A DNA stretch of 64,000 bases from Toxorhynchites rutilus septentrionalis (GCF_029784135.1 NC_073746.1:255974994-256038993), one strand, 5' to 3'. Counted from the first letter of the stretch, positions 1 to 12,008 are shown. The notes: generated by a model not told the origin, from the sequence alone. Numbers and translations: made by a program.

Positions 1-720
1 CAGTACGCAGTGTGTATAACACTGCCCCGTCGGCAATAACACCAAGTCCCAGAACGCGTCCACGTCCCGGAATGCAAAGTGTCAAGTGTTGGAAAAGTCC
101 CCCACACAGCGCACACAACACAACAGCGCAACGGTTTGTTGAATTTCTCACTGCGCAAGCCAGCACTCGCAGTACGCAATGTGTAAAACACTGCCCCGCC
201 GACAATAACACTAAGTGCCAGAAAGCGTCCAAGTCCCCCCAGCATACAGCACACAACAGCGCTGCGCGAGCCAACCCCCGCAGTACGCAATGTGTAAAAC
301 ACTGCCCCGCCGACAATAACACTAAGTCCCAGAAAGCGTCCACGTCCCGGAATGCAAAGTGTCAAGTGTTGGAAAAGTCCCCCGCACAGCGCACACAACA
401 CAACAGCGCAACAGTCCGGCACTGATATTAAGTCCAATTCGATAACACAATAACACCAAGGCAACATCGAGGGTAAGAATGCGCGTGTCAAGTGTGATGA
501 AAAGTCTCCCCCACACAGCGCACACAACACAACAGCGCAACAGTTTGTTTAATTTGTCACTGCGCGAGCCAGCACTCGCAGTACGCAGTGTGTGCATCGG
601 CCCGGCACTGGTATTAAGTCCAATTCGATAATACAATAACACCAAGCCAACATCAAGCACAGCACAGCACAACAGTTTGTTTTATTTCTCACCCGCAGTA
701 CGCAGTGTGTATAACATCGA
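1..720. repeat. Degenerate direct-repeat block
   Basis: GC-rich DNA in which the same phrases return in the same orientation. The motif cagtacgca(a/g)tgtgta occurs near 1, 170, 281, 579 and 696. The phrases cacacagcgcacacaacaca, aatgcaaagtgtcaagtgt and actgccccg(c/t)cg recur between them. Spacing is irregular (about 110 to 300 bp), so this is a scrambled minisatellite rather than a clean tandem array. The open frames here (for example 12-425) are repeats of the same translated phrase and show no protein family. Confidence 0.6.
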
Positions 721-1830
721 CAACGGCGCGTACATGACTATTGAAAAAAAAAAACAACACATTCACACATTGGTCACACATCATCATCTTTACCTACGGG
801 AAAACTGAAACTGTTGGAAAAAAGTTCAACTATTGAAAAAATGTCAACTATTGAAACAAGTAACCAACTATTGAAACAACCAACACCTTAGGCACGGCCC
901 AAGTACAAGTACGAGTTCAATAGTAGGGTTACCCCCCATCGGAATATGACCGACACCCGGCACTGGTACCGATTGCGGTGCGTGAACATTTCCCGACCCA
1001 GCATGGTGTCTCGGCTAGCGGTACAAGTCTATCCAAGGCACTCCTATAACGATGTCCCCAGTGTGGTATATACCCATACCGAGGCAACGTTGGTATGACC
1101 ATGTTTACACTATTGTGGGGAAAGTTGGTGAGTGAAAAGTTTGAGGCATAACTTGCGAAGCTTGTATGGATGTTCGGTAGTACGATGCCGTACGGGTGGG
1201 GTCAAGTTACTGTCGGTAGGGTCGAACGTCTATCGAATCCAGTGAGTCTGGTCGGCACCAGGGAGGGTAAACCTTTTGAGCTTGTATCGAATCCAGTGAG
1301 TTTCGTGTGTCGAACCCCTACCCTCACTACGTGGTGAGACGTACGTACTCCAGTGTGTGGTGTCGTGTCGTGCGTTGAACGTCGAAGGGGCATAAGGCGA
1401 TTGTGGCTTTCTCGTGTGCCATGCGAACCCTGTGCAGTACGGTGTGTCGAACATTGAAATACCTCCCATGTAAGACGCATCGCATCAGTGCAGCTAGTAG
1501 CACCACACGGGTAGTTACCGCTCTCTCGCTCCGAGTTTTTTTTCTCCATTGTTATGCCTCCTCAGCGTATGCTGTAGGTATGCAGTAGGGGAAAAAAAGC
1601 GTGCGCTCGCTCGGTCGTCTGTGTGTGTTGGGTCGTTTACATCAATGTGGTGCAGCTACCTCGTGATAAGCGAGCGTGGACATGTGAACAATACCCCCTC
1701 TCACGCTTTTATGCGTGCTAGTAATTGTGTATGGGAATCTTTTGGCTAGTGTATGGCTATCGTGTATGCGAACGAGGAACGAATTTACCGAGGATGAACG
1801 TTGTGGTGATGTTGTGCGAAGTTAATATAC
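721..1830. other. Unassigned repeat-like DNA, no gene seen
   Basis: No convincing gene. At 730-890 a short phrase, ctattgaaa(a/c)aa, recurs four to five times. At 1228-1305 the phrase tatcgaatccagtgag is present twice, about 56 bp apart. The open frames at 1202-1749 overlap on both strands and match nothing I recognise. The segment leads straight into the 172-bp satellite. Confidence 0.4.
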
Positions 1831-2930
1831 ATGCTAGACATAAGATAGGCATGTGGATGGGTCACATTCGACTGCAACGTGGTGCGTGAGCGATGATATG
1901 TGCGGGTAGTCACACTGATCGCGCATAGGATGGCTTCTATTGATTTGTTTCAAAAGAACCTTCCTCGAGGTGCACGAACTTTCTCAACACTTGAGATGCC
2001 TTATGCTAGACATAAGATAGGCATGTGGATGGGTCGTATTCGACTGTAACACGGTGCGTGAGCGATGATATGTGCGGGTAGTCACACTGATCGCGCATAG
2101 GATGGCTTCTATTGATTTGTTTCAAAAGAACCTTCCTCGAGGTGCACGAACTTTCTCAACACTTGAGATGCCTTATGCTAGACATAAGATAGGCATGTGG
2201 ATGGGTCGTATTCGACTGTAACACGGTGCGTGAGCGATGATATGTGCGGGTAGTCACACTGATCGCGCATAGGATGGCTTCTATTGATTTGTTTCAAAAG
2301 AACCTTCCTCGAGGTGCACGAACTTTCTCAACACTTGAGATGCCTTATGCTAGACATAAGATAGGCATGTGGATGGGTCACATTCGACTGCAACGTGGTG
2401 CGTGAGCGATGATATGTGCGGGTAATCACACTGATCGCGCATAGGATGGCTTCTATTGATTTGTTTCAAAAGAACCTTCCTCGAGGTGCACGAACTTTCT
2501 CAACACTTGAGATGCCTTATGCTAGACATAAGATAGGCATGTGGATGGGTCGTATTCGACTGTAACACGGTGCGTGAGCGATGATATGTGCGGGTAGTCA
2601 CACTGATCGCGCATAGGATGGCTTCTATTGATTTGTTTCAAAAGAACCTTCCTCGAGGTGCACGAACTTTCTCAACACTTGAGATGCCTTATGCTAGACA
2701 TAAGATAGGCATGTGGATGGGTCGTATTCGACTGTAACACGGTGCGTGAGCGATGATATGTGCGGGTAGTCACACTGATCGCGCATAGGATGGCTTCTAT
2801 TGATTTGTTTCAAAAGAACCTTCCTCGAGGTGCACGAACTTTCTCAACACTTGAGATGCCTTATGCTAGACATAAGATAGGCATGTGGATGGGTCGTATT
2901 CGACTGTAACACGGTGCGTGAGCGATGATA
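1831..2930. repeat. 172-bp tandem satellite, about 6.4 copies
   Basis: A head-to-tail array. The phrase atgctagacataagataggc starts at 1831, 2003, 2175, 2347, 2519, 2691 and 2863, exactly 172 bp apart each time, and the seventh copy breaks off near 2930. Two sequence classes are present: units 1 and 4 carry tcacattcgactgcaacgtgg, and the others tcgtattcgactgtaacacgg in the same place, giving the order A B B A B B B. Otherwise the units are nearly identical, which implies recent expansion or homogenisation. No coding potential is seen. The array abuts retrotransposon remains on its right. Confidence 0.95.
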
Positions 2931-2994
2931 GGTATGGGTGGACATATCATTCGCGTGTAGGATAGTAGATGCTGAGCAAATCATAAACTTTTGA

Positions 2995-4210
2995 AACAGC
3001 CCAATATATCCCGAAGCTGCGAAGTGGTGTGAAGAGGGCGATGAAAAATTGCCAATGGTGTCGAATCAAGAAGAGTCGACCGCAAGTACCTACTATAACA
3101 CCTCTACCGGTTGAACGATTGATGCCGTTCCTGCGACCATTTAGTTACGTTGGCGTCGACTATTTTGGGCCAATCGAGGTGACATTGAGACGACGCGTAC
3201 AAAAAAGGTGGGTTGTACTTTTTACATGCCTGACGATCCGAACAGTGCATTTAGAGATTGCACACAAATTGAACACTGACTCGTGTATCATGGCCATACG
3301 GAGATTTGTGCTGCGTAGAGGCCCACCAATTATCATTTTCTCCGATAATGGTACCAATCTGAAGGCAGCCAACAAGGAACTCCAAGAGCAGATACGTCGG
3401 ATCGGGACAGGCTGTGCCAATGTCTTCACCAATGCCAAGACTCGTTGGTGCTTTAACCCACCATCGGCCCTCATATGGGGGCATATGGGCGTATGGTACG
3501 GACGGTCAAGACGACTATGGCAACACTGAATACGAACCGTAGAATGAACGATGAAACTCTTTTAACGGTTATCGCCGAAGCTGAAGAGATCGTTAACTAC
3601 ATTGGTCTACATGCCGCAAGAGTCAACGGACGCTGAGGCGCTCGCGCCTAAACATTATTTGCGTGGTACCGTTACAGAGTTGAAGGATCCTTGTATCGCA
3701 CCAACACGTCAGGCTGAAGCGCTTCGAAGCACTTACCAGAGGTCTCAGTACATCGCCGATGAACTATGGAAGCGGTGGCTAAAAGAGTATGTCCCTTCGT
3801 TGAACGTGAACAGCAAATGGCTGGAAGACTCGAAACCACTTAAGATAGGCGACCTAGTGTTCATCACAGACGATCAAAATCGCAATGGATGGGTCAGAGG
3901 GCGAATGGACAAAGTCATCGCAGGCAAGGATGGCCGTGTGAGACAGGCAGAAGTTCACATTTCCGGTGGACTGTTCCGGCGACCAGTAGCTAAACATGTA
4001 GTCATCGAGATCGGGTCATCAGGTAAATCTGACCAGGAAGCAGGTTCTGGACAAGGTTTACGGGGGGAAATGTTGAAACCACTGGGCACTGAAACCCAAG
4101 TGGCCGAATTCACTTCGTCTGAGTGACAGCAGCCCTGGCAACCGGAAAACAGTTTGAGCGAGAAACGTCAAAGGAAGCCATTCTTTTTCCGATACAAGAA
4201 CAATCCAGAT
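2995..4210 (+). mobile_element. Bel/Pao LTR retrotransposon remnant (3' pol)
   Basis: This is the 3' end of a Bel/Pao-type pol region: integrase zinc-binding and catalytic core, then the DUF5641-type C-terminal domain. Gag, protease, reverse transcriptase and both LTRs are not visible, so the copy is 5'-truncated and certainly defective. It lies between the 172-bp satellite on the left and a 5'-truncated non-LTR element on the right. Assignment rests on the order and wording of the integrase motifs (NCQWCRI, VGVDYFGP, FSDNGTN) and on the DUF5641-like segment. Confidence 0.85.
3005..4126 (+). pseudogene. Bel/Pao integrase, frameshifted and missing a catalytic residue
   Basis: The first open segment (to 3529) holds the zinc-binding end (NCQWCRI), the first catalytic Asp in VGVDYFGP and the second in FSDNGTN. 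The frame breaks near 3466-3472, shortly before the third acidic position. Where family members have a Glu in a G-A-W-E-type motif, this copy reads Gly, so the active site is lost as well as the frame. A second open segment (3602-4126) carries the DUF5641-like C-terminus with LKIGDLVFITDD and RRPVAKHVVIEI. The protein would insert retrotransposon cDNA; this copy cannot. Confidence 0.8.
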
Positions 4211-4219
4211 CAAGACTGA

Positions 4220-5655
4220 AAAGTTCTAAGAGAGTCTAGATATTTAAGTCGTGGGTTTTATGGGAAAGTTGGATCTGATAAAATGTTCTTTACTGACGGT
4301 TCATTCATAAACGGGTCCACGGGCTTCGGCATCTTCAATGAAAATTCCAGTGCCTCTTTCAAACTCAAAGATCCTTGTTCCGTGTATGTCGCTGAACTGG
4401 GTGCGATATATTACGCATTAGGGATCATTGAAACATTGCCCATCGACCACTATTTTATTTTTTCAGACAGTCTCAGCTCAATAGAGGCAATCCGCTCAAT
4501 GAAAGTTGATAAACGCTCATCTTATTTCCTAACAAGAATAAGACAACTATTGAGTGTTTTGGTCGAAAAATTATTCAAGATTACCTTAGCATGGGTTCCC
4601 TCTCATTGCTCGATTCCGGGGAATGAGAAAGCGGACTCGCTAGCTAAGGTGGGCGCTTTAGAAGGCACACTTTTTGAAAGGCAAATTGCTTATAATGAAT
4701 TTTTCCACATTCCTCGTCAGTATACGCTCGTAAGTTGGCAGCGCATGTGGAGTGAAGATGAGTTCGGTCGTTGGTTACACACGATTATCCCTAAGGTCTC
4801 GACGAGTGCATGGTTCAAGGGATTGAATGTAGGTCGTGATTTCATTCGCGTGATATCTCGGCTTATGTCCAATCACTACAACCTAAACGCGCATCTCTAT
4901 CGCATTGGGCTCGCAGCAAACAATCTTTGTGATTGTGGCGATGGCTACCACGACATCGAGCATGTTGTCTGGTCGTGTATCCGGTTCCATGTTGCTCGCT
5001 CTCAGCTCTCTAGAACACTGAGAGAACAAGGCAGACAATCGGATATCCCCGTCCGGGATATCTTAGGTAGCCGTGATCCTGATCTTCTGCTTCATCTATA
5101 CCTGTTCCTCAGAAACGCCGATGTCAACGTTTAATGATGTTTCCTTCGTTGTGTCCCTGTTTCATATCCCTCCTATCCGATCTATAAACTTTTACTTAGT
5201 CGCGGCAATACATACACACACTCTTTACAGATGCACGGGCCGAAGGTTGTGCAGTCCACTGATCATTCAACAAGAGCCAAAGGTTGTACCGCTCATGACA
5301 ACTCTACACGAGCTGATGATTGCGCCGGCTAGTGACCATTCTATCCTGGATTCCTCGAGGCGAGAAAGACGCACCACGCTAGATATGGGGTACAGACTAG
5401 GGGAGCGTTGCTGATTAATGGTCAGCTGCATCCCAATAGGAAGTATCCCGTGTCGGGCACACGTACAGAGCATCGAAGACTGCAACATACCAATTATGAG
5501 AACACTTGTAATACTAACCTCGAGCCAACCGCGAGTAATCGGTTACATATTACTAACATAGTTGTAAGACAAAAATTGTCAAAATATTGGAGTCCCGGCC
5601 CCGTCAGGCTAACGCCACATGTGCCTTAATAAAATATATATTTTGGGAAAAAAAA
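4220..5655 (+). mobile_element. 5'-truncated non-LTR retrotransposon (I/LOA-type)
   Basis: The 3' part of a non-LTR element that encodes RNase H at the end of ORF2. The coding part (4283-5134) is followed by a roughly 500-bp untranslated tail ending with aataaaatatata near 5630-5650. Endonuclease and reverse transcriptase are absent, as expected for 5' truncation during target-primed reverse transcription. RNase H after RT is usual in the I, LOA, R1 and related clades; I cannot choose between them with confidence. Confidence 0.75.
4283..5134 (+). pseudogene. RNase H domain of truncated non-LTR ORF2
   Basis: An open frame of 283 codons. RNase H motifs in order: FFTDGSFINGSTGFGIF (first Asp), AELGAIYYAL (Glu), FIFSDSLSSIEAI (second Asp), WVPSHCSIPGNEKADSLAK (His and Asp). 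It ends with the Cys/His segment CDCGDGYHDIEHVVWSC typical after RNase H in these elements. The frame is intact but the protein lacks endonuclease and RT, so it is a fragment. The ATG at 4283 is probably an internal Met of the parent protein, because the RNase H domain starts immediately. Confidence 0.85.
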
Positions 5656-6488
5656 ATAAACCTATATGTTTCTAGTTTGAGCAGATTCAAACCGAACTGC
5701 TACAAAAGGAGTTTTAATTCTCAACAGCTATTCTCAGTAGCGTTACGATGTTGAATTTGCGGGCTCTCAATATTTCCGTAAGAATTCGGGTACTCGCAAT
5801 GAAGTTATTTTTTTTTTATTAAATCGTTTATTTTTACAGGCTCAGTTACATAAGTTTAAAGGAGCCAAACTCCTGACTGTATTGTTACAAGTATATATAA
5901 ACATTTTTCCTTAATTCTAATGTTAATGGTGTAGAAAACCGATTACTCGCGGCCTACTCGAGTTTAGAAGGGTGACATATTTTTTCAGGAAAAGGAAGGG
6001 ATAAAAGGATATGTTAACAATGTTCACTCTCACATTCACACTCACATTCATTACACTCAATTCTTAAGCCTATCTTATATCTAATATGTATTTACGCAAT
6101 GAAGTTGTCACACTTGAAGTTCCATGTCCAGAGTTTCCAATCACTAGTCCATGTTCTTTGCTTCGGTCTAGTCCGATTGTAAGAAATCAAAAGAATTTGC
6201 CAATTGAATTTCAATATCGTAAACGATCGAAAGACAGACAGAAGCAAAATACTATACGATAGGAGTGAAACGTGTGAACGATCCTAAGCTAATAATCTCA
6301 CCTATCGGAAGCGAGTGCAATAAAATCTGATGCAAGAAATAACGGAAAGGAAAGGGACCAAAAAGATCGTACACATTTCTTATCGCGCTAGGCTCCGTTG
6401 ACCTTAGAATGCAGTTATGAGTCAAAGATAAGCTTTAGGCAGGAGTTGCATGTGGTGAAGCACAGATAAGCGATAGGTAAAGGAGTTA
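5656..6488. other. No gene seen; AT-rich intergenic
   Basis: AT-rich DNA between a non-LTR element and a mariner element. Short homopolymers and a small cattcacactcacattcatt repeat near 6034 are the only structures I see. Confidence 0.4.
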
Positions 6489-6490
6489 TA

Positions 6491-7781
6491 AAGGGTGTGT
6501 CACATCAAATTGCATCACGGAAAAAACGCTGTAGAAATTCGCCCAGTAGACCGATCCTTTTGAAAATTTTAGACAGTAAAATAAAAACTATTAAACAACT
6601 TTTGGCATTTTCCATTTTTCATACTTCGAGCCCAAGCCCGTATGCTCGTACCTTCCTCTTTACCCCGTCCATAAGGTTCTGTACAACGTCAGGTTGTAGT
6701 TTTTTTTGAACAGAAATCCATTTTCTCTTGAAGTCCGCCTCCGATTTGACAACTTTTGGGTTCTTCCGGAGGGACTGCTTCATAATCGCCCAATATTTCT
6801 CTATTGGGCGAAGCTCCGGCGCGTTGGGCGGGTTCATTTCCTTTGGCACGAAGGTGACCCCGTTGGCTTCGTACCACTCCAACACGTCCTTTGAATAGTG
6901 GCACGAAGCGAGATCCGGCCAGAAGATGGTCGGGCCCTCGTGCTGCTTCAATAGTGGTAGTAAGCGCTTCTGTAGGCACTCCTTAAGGTAAACCTGCCCG
7001 TTTACCGTGCCGGTCATCACGAAGGGGGCGCTCCGCTTTCCGCAAGAGCAGATCGCTTGCCACACCATGTACTTTTTGGCAAACTTGGATAGTTTCTGTA
7101 TGCGAATCTCCTCCGGAACGCTGAATTTGTCCTCTGCGGAGAAGAACAACAGGCCCGGCAGCTGACGAAAGTCCGCTTTGACGTAGGTTTCGTCGTCCAT
7201 TACCAGGCAATGCGGCTTCGTCAGCATTTCGATGTACAGCTTCCGGGCTCGCGTCTTCCCCACCATGTTTTACCTTTCGTCGCGGTTAGGAGCCTTCTGA
7301 ACCTTGTATGTACGCAGTCCCTCCCGCTGCTTGGTCCGCTGGACGAATGAACTTGACAAATTCAGCTTATTAGCGACATCCCGGACCGAACTTCTCGGAT
7401 CACGTCTAAACTGCTTAACTACGCGCTTGTGATCTTTTTCACTGACGGAGCATCCATTTTTGCCGTTCTTCACCTTCCGGTTAGGTTCTCGAAGTATCGT
7501 TTTAGTACTCTGCTGACCGTGGATTGGAAGATTCCCAGCATCTTACCGATGTCCCGATGTGACAACTCCGGATTCTCGAAATGAGTGCACAGGATTAATT
7601 CACGACGCTCTTTTTCGTTCGACGTCATTTTTCCAAATTTACGAAAAATTGACAGTGAAGCATGGCCAACGTGATCTATACACCCTTATCTGATTTTAAA
7701 GCGAAAGCTGAAGATATAATTCCTAAAAATTAAATTTCTACAGCGTTTTTTCCGTGATGCAATTTGATGTGACACACCCTT
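6491..7781 (-). mobile_element. DD37E mariner (ITmD37E-type), copy 1
   Basis: A 1291-bp Tc1/mariner-superfamily element with TA target duplications at 6489-6490 and 7782-7783. Terminal inverted repeats start aagggtgtgtcacatcaaat and run about 50 bp, read inward from both ends. The transposase is on the minus strand. A second, very similar copy sits at 46929-48226, so the family has moved in this genome recently. Copy 1 is dead: see the transposase entry. Confidence 0.95.
6619..7628 (-). pseudogene. DD37E transposase, two disabling lesions
   Basis: Starts with ATG at 7628. N-terminal helix-turn-helix DNA-binding segments are followed by the catalytic core: MDDETYVKAD (first Asp), IFWPDLASCHYSKD (second Asp) and APELRPIEKYW (Glu). 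Exactly 37 residues separate the second Asp from the Glu, the ITmD37E signature. Two lesions are visible by comparison with copy 2: a 7-bp deletion near 7480 shifts the frame, and CAA has become TAA at 7270-7272. The C-terminal catalytic part (6619-7266) is open to its natural stop. Confidence 0.92.
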
Positions 7782-7783
7782 TA

Positions 7784-8644
7784 TGCAAAGGAGCAAGAAC
7801 GTATTTAGTTTTCTCTTTCTTTCGCACGTTACATTTGAATTTAGGATAGAATTAGGATAGAATGAAATTGTATATAAAAACCCAAGGTTCTTTGAATAAA
7901 GTAAGTAGTCTTTGGAATTGTGTCGTGACGAATACATCCGAAACATCTATTTTGAATCGACTGACGAGAGTTCTTCAGATTCAAGTCTTCCAACGTTCGC
8001 AACAATAATTGTATAATTTGCGCTCGGAGTTCGTGAAGATCTTGTACTCGTTGATCCTCCCGCTTAGTTGATATTCGATAGATTGTCCAGCTCCCGTTCG
8101 TTACTCGTTCCGTACGGAATTAGTGCGAAGGCAGTCAGTTCAATTTATTGAAAGGAATAATTCTGATTAGCTTCCGTTCGTGGCCGGTTCCGTAGGGAAT
8201 TAGTGCGAAGGCAGTGAATTCAGTTTGTTCGAGGTTAGGCTGATTCTTGCGACGCTTCTACTTCAAATCTGTAAAGTGCCAATCTAGACTCATTACGGTT
8301 GATTCCTTCGCTCAACCGAGTTTGCGTATTGGGCAACTTTTACACCGATTATACTGTCTCGAATTTCTTTGTGAATGGGGAACAGACGCCGTGTTGAGCC
8401 GCATCTCCATGGTAAACAGACGATCGGATAGTCTACACCCTTCGTGGCGAGAGACGTGTTCTATAGATACATAAAACTTGAAATTGAACACAGATAACTA
8501 ATGTTGACTTTATCCCATTTTTTATTGAACGCTCTTCGACACATGATATAATTTATTCTATAATCTGTTTCATCCAAATAAAATCTATTTTTCGAACTAG
8601 CTGACCCGGCGAACTTTGTCCCACCCACAATTGGTATGTTCCTT
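7784..8644. repeat. Non-coding DNA with an 80-bp direct duplication
   Basis: No gene is supported. At 8091-8150 and 8171-8230 the same segment occurs twice, 80 bp apart (c(t)ccgttcg, ttccgta(c/g)ggaattagtgcg, aaggcagt). The open frame at 8247-8474 matches nothing I know. Confidence 0.55.
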
Positions 8645-8860
8645 TAACACTCCTATACTCGCGCATTGGTCTGTCAGACCGAGAAATCAATAATTCGTTC
8701 ATTTCTCAGAAAATATCAACACTACGACTTTGCGATTTTCTCTAGCTTCGTTTTTCGTCGTTCGTCATCGTTTAGCGTATCGAATGTGTTGGTATAAACG
8801 GGACGTGTGCCACTTTTTTTACACTTTCGGTGTGACACACAGACGCGAGTATAGGAGTAA
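8645..8860. mobile_element. MITE with actcctatactcgcg terminal repeats
   Basis: A 216-bp segment bounded by inverted copies of actcctatactcgcg, with taac or ttac at the outer edge. It has no coding capacity. A related but rearranged end occurs at about 9865-9927, where gcgcgagtata and gcacgcgagtacaggagggttaa lie close together. The target duplication is not certain. Confidence 0.55.
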
Positions 8861-10240
8861 TTTTTTTGGACAAGTGACTTTTTTCATATTCTAGAATATT
8901 GTTGAATGAAATGTATAAATTAATGTTAGTGGCGCGGAATAATTATTGAATATAATGCATATGATCATTACCGGACTATTCTTATTTGATTGCAGTCCCT
9001 TTTGTAACAGGATTGGACGGATCCATATATTAACTATTCGTTGATATATTCGTCGTTAGATTCATACGTTCAAAAGCAAAATATAAATGTTTGACTTTCG
9101 TATAGTTATTCGCAAAATATAATGGTCATACATATACACACATGTGAAAGGATTTCACTTGTGAAAGAATTGTAAACAGTAAACTATAAACTACTCGGTG
9201 GCTTATGGCAATTTTTAACAATCACAGTTTCGGGGATATTTTTTTATAATGAACAATATCGACAAGAAAACGAGAAAATGAAAAGGAAGTTCCTAGAAAC
9301 CCTTTTATATCATCTTTTTATGCCCCATCTAAAAAAAAGGATTTAATTTTTAGTTTACCAAGAATATAGAGACAAAGAGTATTAGAAATATGCAAACTTT
9401 ATATTCCAGAACCTTTTTCATCTGGTAATTATCTAGAAGGTCGTTATACATTCTTCTCTTCGATGAAATACCCGAAAACACGCAACAACTACATGAAATG
9501 TAAAAAATAAGTTTATTTCGATCATGTAGTTATGCTATGTTCTGATTCTTACTCCAATGAAATCACAATCGATTAATACGTTTTTATGTGATTGTAAACT
9601 CTTTATAGTTCCATGAATTGTATTCAGTTGCTTACTTTTAATTAATAACAGTGAAAAATTCAAATTTCGTTATTTGTGTTGGAGTATCAAAAATTGCTCT
9701 GTTTTGAGGAGGGTGAATTAGATGACTATCAAAACACGAAAACAAAAGACGAAGAAAACATATTTTTTGGAGTATTTTCATTCAATTATACCCTCTTCTT
9801 CGAATAAATGCCAATAAAGCCTACAAAATACACAATGACAACATTACAGAGAAGTTCAACTTTCGGTTTGTGGCACCGTGCGCGAGTATACGTGTTATGA
9901 TTTTGCACGCGAGTACAGGAGGGTTAAATATCTTGGAGCACTGTAGGTCCCACAGAAATTATTTTTTGTACGTGATTTATCATCGTGATATATTTCTTTT
10001 TTGGCTTATAAATCTGATGCAGATTAAGACGCATCAAACCTGATACTGATTGCTCAAATCCGTTGCTCCGTTCTCAAGTTAAATCGTGAGGAACGGACAC
10101 CATACAATTTTTGTTCATGTAGATATCATGAGTTGTAAACATTCAATGATTCGCCCATGGGGAGAGGTCATCGCATTAGAAAAATGACGATCATCGAAAT
10201 TAAGTTTGAAACGACCATTGATATATAGTCGATTATATTG
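8861..10240. other. No gene seen; AT-rich intergenic
   Basis: AT-rich sequence with scattered stops in all frames. It includes the MITE-end relative near 9865-9927. It forms the 3' flank of the UBL7-like gene, which runs on the minus strand toward it. Confidence 0.4.
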
Positions 10241-10246
10241 TTTATT
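10241..10246 (-). terminator. Poly(A) signal AATAAA of the UBL7-like gene
   Basis: On the minus strand AATAAA lies about 60 nt downstream of the stop codon at 10306-10308, a normal place for a compact insect 3' UTR. Confidence 0.6.
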
Positions 10247-10305
10247 GAATATAACAAGTGTGTTCTACTCGCATTTAATAATCTATACGAGAAAAAAAGT
10301 TACCT

Positions 10306-11512
10306 TTAATTTGCCATTCCACTGAACACAAGATTTATCGCAGCTTCAACGTTCCCATTGCAAACAATCAATGCCTGCAGATTCGTTTCGGTATCAGCAA
10401 GCCCCATCTCTCTCATTTGATCCAGCTCCGAACGATACGTGCTAAGGCTAGCTTCAAGCGTTGAATGCTGTGATTGTGTTTGCGCGCCCACATCGTTGTC
10501 GGGGTTTCCAGTGGCTACAGAAGGGTTGGATGATGGGGATGTATCCATGGGCTCTACCTCACCGGAATTTGCTCCAGATCGCCGGTGTGATTGAATTACT
10601 TCAGATAATGCGTTCATGAACATTGAAGATGTGATGCGATTGGATGGTGGGGTGCTTGTTGATGTGGATGGTTGATTAGTTTGTTCTGTGCGTTCTCGAG
10701 TATCTGCATCTCGCTGAGATATGTTAGAGAGTGAATTATAAGATCCGGCGAATGCTAGAGCCGATGCAAGTTGATCTGCTGTGATGCGCCGTGCAGAACG
10801 CGTACCGGTAGAAGTTGTTGGTGATGTGTTATCATCGCTTGACGAGGAATCTGATAGTGCATCATCTAAAGCGCTCTCAATAGTTGGGGAAAACGTCGTG
10901 GATTTAGAGATCATTTTGGAGTTCAAAAGTTGAACTATTGAACGAGATGCCTCGATTAGAATGTAGTGTTTCTCCGCTATGCGTCGTATGGTTTCTGGCT
11001 GTTGCATTGATGACAACAATATAGGATCCTTCAGAACGGATAATGCCCACAAATCTTTGCGAATTGCGGGATTCGCATCTAACACATTTTTCATGAATTC
11101 CGGATGACGAACTTTCTGAAAATTAGACGAATCTACAGTCCGCCATATGCCCAAAATCTCTTGCACATCCGCCTCAGTGAAGCTTTTTACTTCCGGCGTA
11201 GGTAACACTTCTAGTTTCCTTTGTATGAGATGAATCACGGAACCATTCTCAATCCCCTTGTCTTGAAGAATGTCGTCGTTTTTAAGTAGGTCACCACAAT
11301 AAACAAAATCTAGAAATTATAAAATAATTATTCTGATATTTTTTATTATGAAATAGTTAATTCTTACCGAACTGGTCTGGAGGAATATCACTTATTGCTT
11401 TACTGGCTTCTTCGCGTAATTTCTCTGTTTTACAACCTAAATCGAAATCAACAACTTTAATTTTCCTGTATGAATTGAACGGCAAGTGTACCCCTATGTA
11501 AAGAAAAGGCAT
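10306..11512 (-). CDS. Ubl7: Ubiquitin-like protein 7 orthologue (UBL-UBA), two coding exons
   Basis: Coding exons 11368-11512 and 10306-11309, joined across a 58-bp intron (gtaaga...ctag). Phases agree (145 nt, then 1004 nt) and give 382 residues, close to the usual length of this family. The N-terminal ubiquitin-like fold reads through the splice: YIGVHLPFN, then FVYCGDLLKNDDILQDKGI and GSVIHLIQRK. A Ser/Thr-rich, low-complexity middle follows. The C-terminus is a UBA domain (MREMGLADTETNLQALIVCNGNVEAAINLV). UBL-UBA proteins of this kind are thought to bridge ubiquitylated cargo and the proteasome; the exact role of UBL7 is less settled. I start at the Met of MPFLYIGV (11510-11512), because a splice-acceptor-like tattttcag lies upstream and the earlier in-frame Met would add unrelated residues. 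An upstream 5' UTR exon is likely. Confidence 0.9.
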
Positions 11513-11754
11513 CTCGGCAGCTTTAATTTCCGAACCAAATTCAATTATTTTCTGAAAATATTTAGACTTCAATTTACTGTCCTCTAGTTTATATAGTAGT
11601 ATTCAATAATGACGACAAAAAGTTATAAGTCATCACGAGAATTTCTGGAGGTAGGCAAAAATTGACAATTGGCTTCTTTTTTTTCGCTTCTTTTTGTATC
11701 CCAATGAAAATAAATATTGCCTGAGCCAAGATGAATAGAAGTATTACTACCGGC

Positions 11755-12008
11755 AAGGCGCCTAGAAGTATATCCTAAGGTGGGCCAACTTGCTAAAACC
11801 ACTCTTCAGCCATCTTGGAAGTCTACTGTGCTTTGTTTGCAAACGAAACACAATACGCTTGTGCCCAAGCTCGCTCGTGACCACTCTGTTTCTTTCATGC
11901 TTCAGGCAAATAATTCCCCTTCTGCTTTCTTCCGTACTGTTTTCATACGCCGCTCTCCTAACCAACTTAGAAACGGCCTCGCCTTAGGATATACTTCTAG
12001 GCGCCTTG
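11755..12008. mobile_element. MITE, 26-bp TIRs, 9-bp target duplication
   Basis: A 254-bp element with near-perfect inverted ends of about 26 bp (outer 20: aaggcgcctagaagtatatc at 11755, reverse complement ending at 12007). It is flanked by the exact 9-bp direct repeat actaccggc at 11746-11754 and 12009-12017. It has no transposase. A 9-bp duplication would fit a Mutator-like origin. A remnant of the same terminal sequence appears at about 37212-37239. Confidence 0.85.

Noticed and set aside
12..672. Proteins in the first 700 bp
   Set aside because: Both strands are open because of the repeat composition, and the translation merely repeats the same phrase.
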